From NCBI GenBank assembly GCA_017432405.1, contig JAFRJF010000093.1, positions 1 to 20,217 of the forward strand: 20,217 bases of DNA. Reading direction: 5' to 3'. Both the position numbers and the translations under genes were made by a program. Of the stretch, positions 13,519-20,217 are shown piece after piece. Under the pieces are notes generated by a model. That model saw nothing but the letters and a program-made list of their open reading frames with translations, was not told where the DNA came from and ran no database searches. Every line of letters begins with the position of its first letter. Position 1 is the first letter of the stretch. The stretch comes from Clostridia bacterium. Lineage in GTDB: Bacteria; Bacillota_A; Clostridia; Christensenellales; Aristaeellaceae.

Positions 13519-15258
13519 ATGAAAAAACTGATGCTGGGCAACCAGGCGGTGGCCCGCGGGCTGTACGAGGCGGGGTGCCGGTTCGTGTCCTCCTATCCGG
13601 GCACGCCGTCCACCGAGATCACCGAGCAGGCGGCCCTGTACGACGAGATCTATGCCGAGTGGGCCCCCAACGAAAAGGTGGCCGCCGAGTCCGCCGTGGG
13701 CGCGAGCCTGGCCGGGGCGCGCAGCTTCTGCGCAATGAAGCACGTGGGCTTCAACGTGGCCGCCGACCCGCTGTTCACGGCCTCGTATACCGGCGTGAAC
13801 GGCGGGCTGGTGGTGTGCGTGGCCGACGACCCGGGCATGCACTCCAGCCAGAACGAGCAGGACAGCCGTCACTACGCCATCGCCGCGAAGCTGCCCATGG
13901 TGGAGCCCTCCGATTCCCGGGAGTGCCGGGACTTCGTGAAGGCGGCCTATGAGATCTCCGAGAAATTCGACACCCCCGCGGTATTGCGCACCTGCACCCG
14001 CGTGGCCCACAGCCAGTGCCTGGTGGAGCTGCACGAGCGCGAGGAGCAGGCCCTGAAGCCCTACGAGCGCAACCCCCAGAAGTACGTGGCGGCCCCGGCC
14101 AATGCCGTCAAGCGCCACATCGAGGTGGAAAAGCGCATGGAGGCCCTGCGCGAGTTTGCCGAGACCACCGAGCTGAACCGGGTGGAGATGGGCGACACCG
14201 CCATCGGCTTCGTGACCTCCGGCACCTGCTACCTGTACGTGAAGGAGGCCTTCCCCGAGGCCAGCGTGCTGAAGCTGGGCCTGGTGAACCCGCTGCCGGT
14301 GAAGCGGATCGCGGACTTCGCCGCGAAGGTGGACCGCCTGATCGTGGTGGAGGAGCTGGACGGCGTCATCGAGGAACACCTGCGCCGCAACGGCATCCGC
14401 GTGGACGGCGGCAAGGACCTGTTCGGCTACCTGGGCGAGCTTTCCCAGAACAAGATCCGCGTGGCCCTGGGCGCGGCACTGCCCGCCTTCAAGGCCTACG
14501 GCGAGACCGTGCCCGGCCGCCCGCCGGTGATGTGCCCCGGCTGTCCCCATCGCGGGCTGTTCACCGTGCTTTCCAAGCTGAAGCTGACGGTGCTGGGCGA
14601 CATCGGCTGCTACACCCTGGGCAGCGGCGCGCCGCTGAACGCGGTGGATTCGGTGCTGTGCATGGGCGCGTCCATCGGCATGGCCCACGGCTACACGAAG
14701 ATGCTGGGCGAAGAAGCCGCGCGGCACACCGTGGCCGTCATCGGCGACAGCACCTTCATGCACTCCGGCATCACCGGCGTGGTGAACCTGGCCTACAACA
14801 AGTCCATCGCCACGGTGCTGGTGCTGGACAACAGCATCACCGGCATGACCGGCCACCAGCAGAACCCCACCACGGGCCTGACGCTGCAGAACGAGCCCAC
14901 CTATCCTATTAAGATCGAGGACGTCTGTCGCGCCGCCGGCATCCAGCGGGTGCGGGTGGTGGACCCCCAGGATATGGCCGCCACCGAAAGCGCCATCAAG
15001 GAGGAAATCGCCGCGGACGCCGCCAGCGTGATCATCGTGCGCAGGCCCTGCCAGCTGCTCAAGTACGTCAAGGCCAAGCCGGCGCTGTCCATCGACCCCG
15101 AGAAGTGCAAGGGCTGCCGCAGCTGCATGAAGATCGGCTGCCCGGCGATCCGCTTCATCGACAAGAAGGCCAGCATCGACCCCACCCTGTGCGTGGGCTG
15201 CGGCCTGTGCGAGCAGATGTGCAAGTTTGGAGCCTTTGAAGGAGGTGCCGCGAAATGA
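13519..15258 (+). CDS. iorA: Indolepyruvate:ferredoxin oxidoreductase alpha subunit
   Basis: 579 residues. N-terminal pyrimidine-binding region (SSYPGTPSTEITE at 24-36; ADDPGMHSSQNEQDSRHY), a central domain, the TPP-binding region with CPGCPHRGLF and GDIGCYTLGS, then GDSTFMHSGITGVVNLAYN with the TPP Mg motif, and a C-terminal 2[4Fe-4S] ferredoxin domain with Cys at about 530, 533, 536, 541 and 558, 561, 564, 568. With IorB it oxidatively decarboxylates arylpyruvates (indolepyruvate, phenylpyruvate) to aryl-acyl-CoA, reducing ferredoxin, in anaerobic aromatic amino-acid breakdown; it is oxygen-sensitive and cytoplasmic. AAAGGGAG lies 9 nt before the ATG. Its stop overlaps the iorB start (ATGA). 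I see no promoter of its own in the 29-bp gap, so it may read through from the upstream gene. Confidence 0.96.
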   Translation: MKKLMLGNQAVARGLYEAGCRFVSSYPGTPSTEITEQAALYDEIYAEWAPNEKVAAESAVGASLAGARSFCAMKHVGFNVAADPLFTASYTGVNGGLVVCVADDPGMHSSQNEQDSRHYAIAAKLPMVEPSDSRECRDFVKAAYEISEKFDTPAVLRTCTRVAHSQCLVELHEREEQALKPYERNPQKYVAAPANAVKRHIEVEKRMEALREFAETTELNRVEMGDTAIGFVTSGTCYLYVKEAFPEASVLKLGLVNPLPVKRIADFAAKVDRLIVVEELDGVIEEHLRRNGIRVDGGKDLFGYLGELSQNKIRVALGAALPAFKAYGETVPGRPPVMCPGCPHRGLFTVLSKLKLTVLGDIGCYTLGSGAPLNAVDSVLCMGASIGMAHGYTKMLGEEAARHTVAVIGDSTFMHSGITGVVNLAYNKSIATVLVLDNSITGMTGHQQNPTTGLTLQNEPTYPIKIEDVCRAAGIQRVRVVDPQDMAATESAIKEEIAADAASVIIVRRPCQLLKYVKAKPALSIDPEKCKGCRSCMKIGCPAIRFIDKKASIDPTLCVGCGLCEQMCKFGAFEGGAAK

Positions 15259-15821
15259 CTACTTCCATCATGATCGTCGGCGTGGGCGGCCAGGGCACGC
15301 TGCTGGCCTCGAAGCTGCTGGGCAACGTGCTGATCGCCCAGGGCTACGACGTGAAGCTCAGCGAGGTCCACGGCATGTCCCAGCGGGGCGGCAGCGTGGT
15401 GACCTACGTGAAATACGGCGACAAGGTCTATTCCCCCATCGTGGACCAGGGCGAGGCGGACTACATCCTGTCCTTCGAGATCCTGGAGTCGGCGCGCTGG
15501 ATTTCCTATTTAAAGGAAGGCGGCGTCCTCCTCACCAACACCCAGAAGACCTGGCCGATGCCGGTGATCACCGGGGCGATGGAATACCCCGAGGGCATCG
15601 TCGAGAAGCTGTCCGCAATGGCGGACGTGCAGGCGGTGGACGCGCTGAAGCTGGCCGAGGAAGCCGGCAGCCCCAAGGCCGTGAACGTGGTGCTGATCGG
15701 CGTGCTGTCCAGGCGCATGGACATCCCCGAGGAAGCCTGGCTCAAGGCCATCGAGGAGACCGTGCCCCCGAAGTTCCTGGAGCTGAACAAGAAGGCGTTC
15801 AGGCTGGGCAGGGAAGCGTAA
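15255..15821 (+). CDS. iorB: Indolepyruvate:ferredoxin oxidoreductase beta subunit
   Basis: 188 residues of the POR/KOR gamma-type domain: IMIVGVGGQGTLLASKLLG at the start, SEVHGMSQRGGSVVTYVKYG (about 36-55) and a C-terminal helical region. This subunit pairs with IorA to form the thiamine- and CoA-dependent oxidoreductase. The ATG overlaps the iorA stop by 4 nt and is preceded by a strong AAGGAGG within the iorA 3' end, ensuring matched translation. The length is normal for the family. A classic terminator follows 7 nt after the stop. Confidence 0.96.
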   Translation: MTTSIMIVGVGGQGTLLASKLLGNVLIAQGYDVKLSEVHGMSQRGGSVVTYVKYGDKVYSPIVDQGEADYILSFEILESARWISYLKEGGVLLTNTQKTWPMPVITGAMEYPEGIVEKLSAMADVQAVDALKLAEEAGSPKAVNVVLIGVLSRRMDIPEEAWLKAIEETVPPKFLELNKKAFRLGREA

Positions 15822-15828
15822 ATGAGTA

Positions 15829-15863
15829 AAAAAGAGATGCCCGATTTCAGGGCATCTCTTTTT
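15829..15863 (+). terminator. Intrinsic terminator of iorAB
   Basis: AAAAAGAGATGCCC (15829-15842), loop GATTTCA, GGGCATCTCTTTTT (15850-15863): a 14-bp perfect stem with A and T tracts, so it can work in both directions. Confidence 0.93.
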
Positions 15864-15867
15864 CTGT

Positions 15868-15894
15868 CATTGTCCACATGATGTGTTGACAATG
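15868..15894. promoter_or_regulatory. Operator-like nested palindrome of the toxin-antitoxin operon
   Basis: An imperfect 27-bp dyad with perfect ends, CATTGTC (15868-15874) and GACAATG (15888-15894), holds a second, perfect 11-bp palindrome CACATGATGTG (15875-15885) with a centre one base off. It covers the -35 box at 15886-15891. RelB/DinJ antitoxins bind such dyads with their ribbon-helix-helix domain, so this is the expected autoregulatory site. Confidence 0.6.
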
Positions 15895-15914
15895 AATGGT
15901 CGATCGCATATAAT
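15886..15914 (+). promoter_or_regulatory. Consensus promoter of the RelB/DinJ-YafQ operon
   Basis: -35 TTGACA (15886-15891), 17-nt spacer, -10 TATAAT (15909-15914), a full match to the sigma-A consensus. CGATCG (15901-15906) lies in the spacer. A start near 15921 leaves a 16-nt leader holding AAAGGGAG. Confidence 0.88.
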
Positions 15915-15936
15915 TGTGATGAAAGGGAGTGGTGTT

Positions 15937-16224
15937 ATGGCCAAGACCGCAACGCTGAACATACGCACGGACCCTATCGTGAAATCCCAGGCAGAGCAGA
16001 TTTATCAGAGCTTCGGCATTACGCTGACGGATGCGGTAAACATTTTTTTGCGCAAGTCCGTCATGGAGGGTGGTCTGCCCTTTGACATGCGCCAGCCAAA
16101 CGCGGCGACGGTGGCAGCCATGCGGGAAACGGAGGATATCCTGGCGGGTCGGGTGCAAGCCAGGCGCTATGCCTCGGCCAAAGAATTGTTTGACGATCTG
16201 GACGCAGAGGAAGATGGACAATGA
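15937..16224 (+). CDS. RelB/DinJ family antitoxin
   Basis: 95 residues. The N-terminal ribbon-helix-helix is clear: TATLNIRTDPIVKSQAE (4-20), then FGITLTDAVNIFLRKSV, typical of DinJ/RelB antitoxins that dimerise and bind the operator. The C-terminal part, rich in Ala, Arg and Asp/Glu (ASAKELFDDLDAEEDG), would wrap and inhibit the toxin. The ATG at 15937 follows AAAGGGAG by about 7 nt; earlier in-frame starts would fall inside the promoter. The stop overlaps the toxin start by 4 nt (ATGATG), the usual TA arrangement. Confidence 0.92.
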   Translation: MAKTATLNIRTDPIVKSQAEQIYQSFGITLTDAVNIFLRKSVMEGGLPFDMRQPNAATVAAMRETEDILAGRVQARRYASAKELFDDLDAEEDGQ

Positions 16225-16499
16225 TGACCCTGGAGACGACCGCGCAGTTTCGCAGGGATTACAAACGAGCGAAAAAGCGCGGCTATAATATGAAGTTGCT
16301 TGGCGATGTCATCGACACCTTGCTGTCAGACGTCCCCCTTGAACCGCGCCACAGGGATCATCAGCTGACGGGGAGCATGAAGGATTACCGCGAGTGCCAC
16401 ATCCAGCCCGATTGGCTGCTGATGTACAGAATAGAAAAGGAGCGGTTGGTGCTCGTTGCGAACCGGACGGGAACCCATTCGGATCTGTTTGATGAATAG
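16221..16499 (+). CDS. YafQ family RelE-like mRNA interferase toxin
   Basis: 92 residues with the YafQ pattern RHRDHQLTGS, YRECHIQPDWLLMYR and RTGTHSDLF. The residues that matter in E. coli YafQ (H50, H63, D67, W68, H87, F91) have counterparts here at H47, H60, D64, W65, H86 and F90, so the toxin looks active. It cleaves mRNA in the ribosome, slowing translation, until neutralised by the antitoxin encoded immediately upstream. Starts at 16221 or at the next ATG, 16224. Followed by a hairpin at 16511-16534. The pair is somewhat richer in A+T than its neighbours, as expected for a mobile module. Confidence 0.93.
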   Translation: MMTLETTAQFRRDYKRAKKRGYNMKLLGDVIDTLLSDVPLEPRHRDHQLTGSMKDYRECHIQPDWLLMYRIEKERLVLVANRTGTHSDLFDE

Positions 16500-16510
16500 A
16501 TACACGCGCG

Positions 16511-16534
16511 CCGCCGGACCTATAGGTTCGGCGG
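16511..16534. terminator. Hairpin between convergent genes
   Basis: CCGCCGGACC (16511-16520), loop TATA, GGTTCGGCGG (16525-16534), one G-T wobble in ten pairs. It lies between the toxin and the SDR gene, which end toward each other. The T run after it is poor, so its efficiency is uncertain. Confidence 0.6.
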
Positions 16535-16557
16535 TACTTGCTTTGCGCGTTCTTCGA

Positions 16558-17301
16558 TCAGATGTCCACGCCGCCGTCCACGCGGATCAGCTGGCCGTCG
16601 ATGAAGGAGGAGTCCTTCGTGGCCAGGAACAGGGCAACGGTGGCGATTTCGCTGCCCTGGGCCACGCGGTGCAGGGGGGAGCGGTCCTTCATGAAGCCCA
16701 TGGCCGCCTCGCCGCCGGCCTCGTCCAGCATGGCGGTGAGGATCGCGCCGGGCTGTATGCCGTTGACGTGGATCTCCGGCCCCAGCTCCAGCGCCATGGA
16801 CTTGGTCAGGCCGTTCATGGCGTGCTTGCTGGTGCAGTAGGCCACCGGGCCCCAGTGGGCCGCGCAGCCCGCCACCGAGGAGGTGTTGATGATGTGGCCC
16901 TCGCCCTTGGCCTTCATGACCGGGGCGCACAGCTTGGTCAGCAGGAACGCCGAGGTGACGTTGACCGTCATCACCCGCTGGAACTCCTCCAGGGAGCAGT
17001 CCAGTATCGGCTTCAGGCTCAGCATGCCGGCGTTGTTGAACAGCACGTCCACGGTGCCGTAGGCCGCCATGGTGGCGTCGAAGATCTTCTGGGGGGCCTC
17101 CAGGTCGCTGGTGTCGGCGATCACGTACATCGCCTCGCCGCCCTCGGCCTTGATCTTGTCCACGACCGCCTTGGCCCGTTCCTCGTTGCGCCCGGTCACG
17201 ACCACCTTCGCGCCCTCCTTCGCGAACAGGTACGCGGTGTCCCGGCCCATGCCGGAGGTGGAGCCGGTGATGATTGCCACTTTTCCGTCGAGTTTGCCCA
17301 T
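16558..17301 (-). CDS. SDR family NAD(P)-dependent oxidoreductase
   Basis: 247 residues of a classical short-chain dehydrogenase: cofactor motif TGSTSGMG (12-19), NNAG (89-92), catalytic S142, Y155 and K159 (YCTSK), PGAI after the active site and a C-terminal DGGVDI. Such enzymes reduce ketones or oxidise secondary alcohols; 3-oxoacyl-ACP reductase, glucose dehydrogenase and hydroxysteroid dehydrogenase are all of this shape, so the substrate is open. AAGGAGGG lies 8 nt before the ATG. It is a single-gene unit with its own promoter and a palindrome at the start site, suggesting it is regulated on its own. Confidence 0.9.
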   Translation of the reverse strand: MGKLDGKVAIITGSTSGMGRDTAYLFAKEGAKVVVTGRNEERAKAVVDKIKAEGGEAMYVIADTSDLEAPQKIFDATMAAYGTVDVLFNNAGMLSLKPILDCSLEEFQRVMTVNVTSAFLLTKLCAPVMKAKGEGHIINTSSVAGCAAHWGPVAYCTSKHAMNGLTKSMALELGPEIHVNGIQPGAILTAMLDEAGGEAAMGFMKDRSPLHRVAQGSEIATVALFLATKDSSFIDGQLIRVDGGVDI

Positions 17302-17321
17302 TAATATACCCTCCTTGTATG

Positions 17322-17331
17322 GTTTGCAAAC
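17322..17331. promoter_or_regulatory. Operator-like palindrome at the SDR start site
   Basis: GTTTGCAAAC is a perfect 10-bp palindrome lying over the presumed SDR transcript start. The partial copy ATGGTTTGC occurs at 17319-17327 and again at 17382-17390, 63 bp apart (about six helical turns), flanking the promoter. This is the arrangement expected of a looping or two-site repressor, but no regulator gene is adjacent. Confidence 0.45.
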
Positions 17332-17333
17332 AT

Positions 17334-17362
17334 ATTATGCAACACTAATCCTATAATGTCAA
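17334..17362 (-). promoter_or_regulatory. Sigma-A promoter of the SDR gene
   Basis: Minus strand: -35 TTGACA (17362-17357), 17-nt spacer, -10 CATAAT (17339-17334); start near 17327, within the GTTTGCAAAC palindrome. Confidence 0.75.
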
Positions 17363-17430
17363 TGCTTTTCTGGTTTTATTCATGGTTTGCGAGGGGAAGG
17401 GGAAATTCTGATGGTGCTTAGTCAGGAACT

Positions 17431-17490
17431 GGGGTGACGGGGCGCCCCTCAGTCGCCTGCGGCGACAGCTCCCCGCTGCGGCAGGGAGCC
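17431..17490. repeat. Remnant of a dispersed GC-rich palindromic repeat
   Basis: Three nested dyads in 60 bp: GGGGCGCCCC (17439-17448), GTCGCC-tgc-GGCGAC (17452-17466) and GCTCCC/GGGAGC (17468-17473 and 17484-17489). The 'CCCCTCAGTCGCCTGCGGCG' core is familiar to me as an intergenic repeat of gut Clostridia. No gene is present here; 17363-17577 otherwise shows no coding signal. Confidence 0.5.
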
Positions 17491-17577
17491 TTTGAGATGG
17501 TCGATTCCGCAAATATAGCTTCCTATGTGCGAGCGGAAATTAAAAAGTTAAATATGAGTTAAAAATTCGGGGAGAGG

Positions 17578-17606
17578 GTGACATTTTCGCCACAAAAGTT
17601 TATTAT
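17578..17606 (+). promoter_or_regulatory. Promoter of the Ig-like protein gene
   Basis: -35 GTGACA (17578-17583), 17-nt spacer, -10 TATTAT (17601-17606). A perfect TATAAT at 17608-17613 lies just downstream but lacks a well-spaced -35. The start would be near 17613, leaving a leader of about 165 nt. Confidence 0.55.
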
Positions 17607-17612
17607 ATATAA

Positions 17613-17778
17613 TAGTTATTTGGTACGTTGGAAAAAAGTACCATGCAAGTAACACAGTTGAATATGTGCCGATTCAGACCGTCGGGGAACCGGTTGGATA
17701 CCGGCATGCCTCGCGGGAAGCGGCCATATGCCCAACGGTGTTGATGGTATAGAAGCTAACATGGAGGAGGAAGGACTC
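17613..17778 (+). promoter_or_regulatory. Folded 5' leader, possible riboswitch
   Basis: The leader of the Ig-like protein folds into a closed multi-branch domain: CGTTGG (17626-17631) with CCAACG (17732-17737); inside it CCGGT-tggat-ACCGG (17690-17704), and GGCAT (17703-17707) with ATGCC (17728-17732) around an inner GC hairpin. TGGTAC (17621-17626) with GTACCA (17638-17643) and TGCCG (17667-17671) with CGGCA (17702-17706) are alternatives to these. Pieces such as GCCGATTC, GGGGAACC and AGCTAAC occur in the same order as similar blocks of the ydaO/yuaA c-di-AMP riboswitch, which often precedes wall-protein genes, but other conserved blocks are missing, so I do not assign it. The ribosome binding site GGAGGAGGAAGG (17763-17774) follows it directly. 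Confidence 0.45.
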
Positions 17779-20217
17779 ATGAAGAGAAGGATCGCACTGC
17801 TGCTGGTCATTTGCATGCTGACGACCATGCTGCCCCCGGCGCTGGCGGAAGAGATCGTACAGATTCCGAACAGCGCGGACGCGACGCTGGAATTGCCCGG
17901 CGACGCGGACGGGATCGTGGAGGATGGATTACCGGTTTTGGATCTGGGGGATGTCGACCCGCTCCAGTTGGATCTCGGTGATTTGGAGCAAACCGACATT
18001 GAGCCGGAGAATATAACCGGCGAGGAGGGCGAATCCGGTGAAGCGGATGCCCGGGACGGCGGCGCGGACAACGCCACCGCCGCCGGCGTGCCCAAGACGC
18101 TGACGCTGGGCCAGAAGCAGACCTATGCCATCGACGCATCCAAGGTGTCGGGCGGCAAGACGGTCACCTACAAGTCCAGCAAGGCGACCGTGGCCACGGT
18201 GAGCAAGAAGGGCGTCATCACGGCCAAGAAAAACGGCACGGCGAAGATCACCCTCACCGTGGGCAAGAAGACCGTCGCCACCTGCACCGTGACGGTCGTC
18301 AACGCGCCTGGCAATGTGACGCTGCCCGCCAGCAGCATCACATTGGATGTCAAGGCGACCTATCAGATCAAGCCCAAGCTGCCGAACAAGACGATGGCGT
18401 CCTTTACCTACAGCAGCGCGGACAAGAAGATCGCCAAGGTGTCCAAGGAGGGCCTGGTCACGGGCCTGAAGGTGGGCTCGACCACCATCACCGTCAAGAC
18501 CCACAACAACAAGACTGCGGAGCTGAGCGTGACGGTCAAGGCCACCGAGCCAGCCGAGGCCGGCAAGGTGACGCTGAGCCAGACCAAGGCCACCCTCAGC
18601 ATGGGCGATACCCTTCAGCTGACGGCGACGCTTCCCAAGGGCACGGCCTCCGTGCTCACCTGGACGAGCGACAAGCCCGCCGTGGCGAAGGTCAACGACT
18701 ACGGCCTGGTGACCGCCGAAGGCGCGGGCACGGCCAAGATCACCGTTGCCACCGCCAACGGCAAGAAGGCGAGCTGCACTGTGACGGTGAATAACGCGCC
18801 GGGCAAGGTGACGGTCAAGCCCACTGCGGTGACCCTCGCCCCGGGCGAAAGCATCCAGCTGAAGGCGACGCTGCCGAAGGGCACGACCTCGGAGCTGACC
18901 TGGAAGAGCGCCAAGAGCGCTGTGGCCAAGGTCAATGAAAACGGCCTGGTCACCGCTGTAAAGACGGGCTCGGCCAAGATCACCGTAGAGACCTACAACG
19001 GCAAGAAGGCCACCTGCGTCGTGACGGTGAAGAAGAACGGCGGCGACGACGATGCCAAGGCGCCCAAGAAGGTGACGCTGGACCAGACCAAGGCGACCCT
19101 CAGCGCGGGTGATACCCTGCAGCTGGTGGCGACGCTGCCCGCGGGCACGGTTTCGAGCCTGACATGGACCAGTGACAACACCAAGGTGGCCACGGTAAAG
19201 AGCACCGGCCTGGTGACCGCCGTGGGTGCGGGCACGGCCAAGATCACTGTGACTACCGCCAACAAGAAAAAGGCGACCTGCACACTGACGGTCAAGAAGG
19301 CCCCGGAGAGCGTCACGCTGAACGCACACGAACTGATCCTTGGCGTGGGCGAGACCTTCCTGCTGCGCACGACGCTGCTGCCGAAGGGCGCGACCTCGGA
19401 CCTGACCTGGAAGAGCAGCAAGGCCTCCGTTGTCAGGGTGAACGAAGACGGCATGATCACCGCCGTGAAGGCGGGCACGGCCAAGATCACCGTGGAAACC
19501 TACAATGGTAAAAAGGATACCTGCAAGGTGACCGTTGAAAAGGCCGCGCTGGTGCGCGCCTACACCGAGAAGGACAGCTTCAGCCTCCTTCCCACGAAGA
19601 AGGCAACGCTGCAGGTAAAGACGGAAATCAAACAGAATCCCGAGTTGACTTATAAATGGTACCAGGGCAGCACTGCGATTTCCGGCGCGTCAGGGGCCGA
19701 ATATACCGTGACGGCAGGCAATGTGGGCAGCTACGCCTACAAGTGCGTGGTCAGCGACGGCACGAACAGCCAGGAAGTGGCTTTCAAGGTGACCGTGGAC
19801 AACGGCTTGACTGCCAAGGCGTCAAGTGCTGCTGAGCAGACCATTTACACCAAACAGGAAACCACTCTGTCGGTGACTGCCGAATGCTCGGTGGGCAAGC
19901 CGACCTATCAGTGGTACGAAGGCGACACCGTCATCGACGGCGCGACGTCCGCCAGCTATGACGCGACTAAGGCCGATGCGGGCGATTATACCTACAAGTG
20001 CGTGGTGAGCGACGGCTACGGCAGCACCGCCGAGGTTGGTTTCACCGTGACGGTGAAGGCGCGCACCCTGACGGATGCGACCGCGCAGACGGCGAGCTTC
20101 AGCCTGAAGCCCGGCGATAAAGCGACGCTGAAGGTGAACGTGACCACCGACGGCGAACCCGGCCTGACCTATAAATGGTACCTGGGCGAGAACGAGATCA
20201 CCGGCGCGAACGCGGCC
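17779..20217 (+). CDS. Secreted bacterial Ig-like (Big_2) repeat protein, 3' end outside window
   Basis: The frame is open from the ATG at 17779 to the last base: 813 residues with no stop, so the gene is truncated by the window edge. Residues 1-23 are a signal peptide (cleavage after PPALA). An acidic linker (24-103) precedes six Big_2-type domains starting near 104, 175, 261, 339, 428 and 508, each with the (L)TW(T/K)S..K..VA.V...G.(V/I)TA...G.AKITV pattern. From about 588 the type changes to I-set/PKD-like domains with YKWYQGSTAISGASG and YKCVVSDG motifs; two are complete (588-673, 674-760) and a third is cut. Such proteins are exported adhesins or surface-layer components; the anchoring domain must lie beyond the window. 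GGAGGAGGAAGG precedes the ATG and a structured leader precedes that. Confidence 0.88.
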   Translation, partial: MKRRIALLLVICMLTTMLPPALAEEIVQIPNSADATLELPGDADGIVEDGLPVLDLGDVDPLQLDLGDLEQTDIEPENITGEEGESGEADARDGGADNATAAGVPKTLTLGQKQTYAIDASKVSGGKTVTYKSSKATVATVSKKGVITAKKNGTAKITLTVGKKTVATCTVTVVNAPGNVTLPASSITLDVKATYQIKPKLPNKTMASFTYSSADKKIAKVSKEGLVTGLKVGSTTITVKTHNNKTAELSVTVKATEPAEAGKVTLSQTKATLSMGDTLQLTATLPKGTASVLTWTSDKPAVAKVNDYGLVTAEGAGTAKITVATANGKKASCTVTVNNAPGKVTVKPTAVTLAPGESIQLKATLPKGTTSELTWKSAKSAVAKVNENGLVTAVKTGSAKITVETYNGKKATCVVTVKKNGGDDDAKAPKKVTLDQTKATLSAGDTLQLVATLPAGTVSSLTWTSDNTKVATVKSTGLVTAVGAGTAKITVTTANKKKATCTLTVKKAPESVTLNAHELILGVGETFLLRTTLLPKGATSDLTWKSSKASVVRVNEDGMITAVKAGTAKITVETYNGKKDTCKVTVEKAALVRAYTEKDSFSLLPTKKATLQVKTEIKQNPELTYKWYQGSTAISGASGAEYTVTAGNVGSYAYKCVVSDGTNSQEVAFKVTVDNGLTAKASSAAEQTIYTKQETTLSVTAECSVGKPTYQWYEGDTVIDGATSASYDATKADAGDYTYKCVVSDGYGSTAEVGFTVTVKARTLTDATAQTASFSLKPGDKATLKVNVTTDGEPGLTYKWYLGENEITGANAA

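Noticed and set aside
17319..17332. CcpA catabolite-repression (cre) site, suggested by the presence of hprK in the window
   Set aside because: The palindrome is centred on GC rather than the CG of cre sites and misses other conserved positions.
1..20217. tRNA, rRNA, CRISPR arrays, transposase or integrase genes
   Set aside because: I looked for them and found none: no regularly spaced direct repeats with spacers, no recognisable recombinase motifs and no tRNA cloverleaf.

Overview
The window is a stretch of a GC-rich (roughly 60-65% in most genes) bacterial chromosome. Gene content points to Bacillota, most likely an anaerobic, probably gut-associated, high-GC Clostridia lineage: HPr kinase/phosphorylase, ScpB, a YqhQ-type DUF1385 protein, a lipoteichoic-acid-synthase-like enzyme, indolepyruvate:ferredoxin oxidoreductase, a SleB-like cell-wall hydrolase relative and AGGAGG-type ribosome binding sites with clear sigma-A promoters. 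The lineage is inference; no rRNA or tRNA gene is present.

Layout. (1) 1-345 is non-coding and holds a long perfect-loop palindromic repeat. (2) 346-4036 is a four-gene minus-strand operon read HAD phosphatase -> hprK -> ROK glucokinase -> TatD nuclease, with a promoter at 4071-4099 and an AT-rich inverted repeat between hprK and the ROK gene. (3) 4158-4768 is a low-GC islet: a PBECR-type (RelE/barnase/EndoU-like) nuclease gene with its own promoter, followed by what looks like an independent structured small-RNA gene with its own extended -10 promoter and double terminator. (4) 4806-9062 is a plus-strand block: RluA pseudouridine synthase and a YvlD-like membrane protein, then a consensus promoter driving DUF1385 and an LTA-synthase-family protein. 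(5) 9089-10141 is another low-GC insertion, a DUF1016/YhcG-type PD-(D/E)XK nuclease, closed by a 19-bp perfect hairpin. (6) 10195-13489 has a divergent pair (a SleB-like secreted protein lacking the catalytic glutamate, and scpB), then a membrane-anchored protein with three peptidoglycan-binding repeats. (7) 13519-15863 is iorA-iorB with a classic terminator. (8) 15868-16534 is a RelB/DinJ-YafQ toxin-antitoxin operon with an operator-like palindrome over its -35 box. (9) 16558-17362 is a minus-strand SDR dehydrogenase with an operator-like palindrome. (10) 17363-17778 is non-coding and carries a dispersed-repeat remnant, a promoter and a folded leader of about 165 nt. (11) 17779 to the window end is the start of a large secreted bacterial Ig-like (Big_2) repeat protein.

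How it fits together. Core genes cover carbon-flux control (HprK, ROK), envelope assembly (LTA-synthase-like, PG-binding protein, Ig-like adhesin, SleB relative), chromosome segregation (ScpB) and amino-acid fermentation (IorAB). Three short lower-GC insertions (PBECR nuclease plus RNA, DUF1016, YafQ module) are all nuclease genes of kinds found on mobile or defence/TA modules. The most interesting unexplained item is the apparent free-standing RNA at about 4614-4768 directly behind the PBECR nuclease gene; the second is the folded leader before the Ig-like protein.
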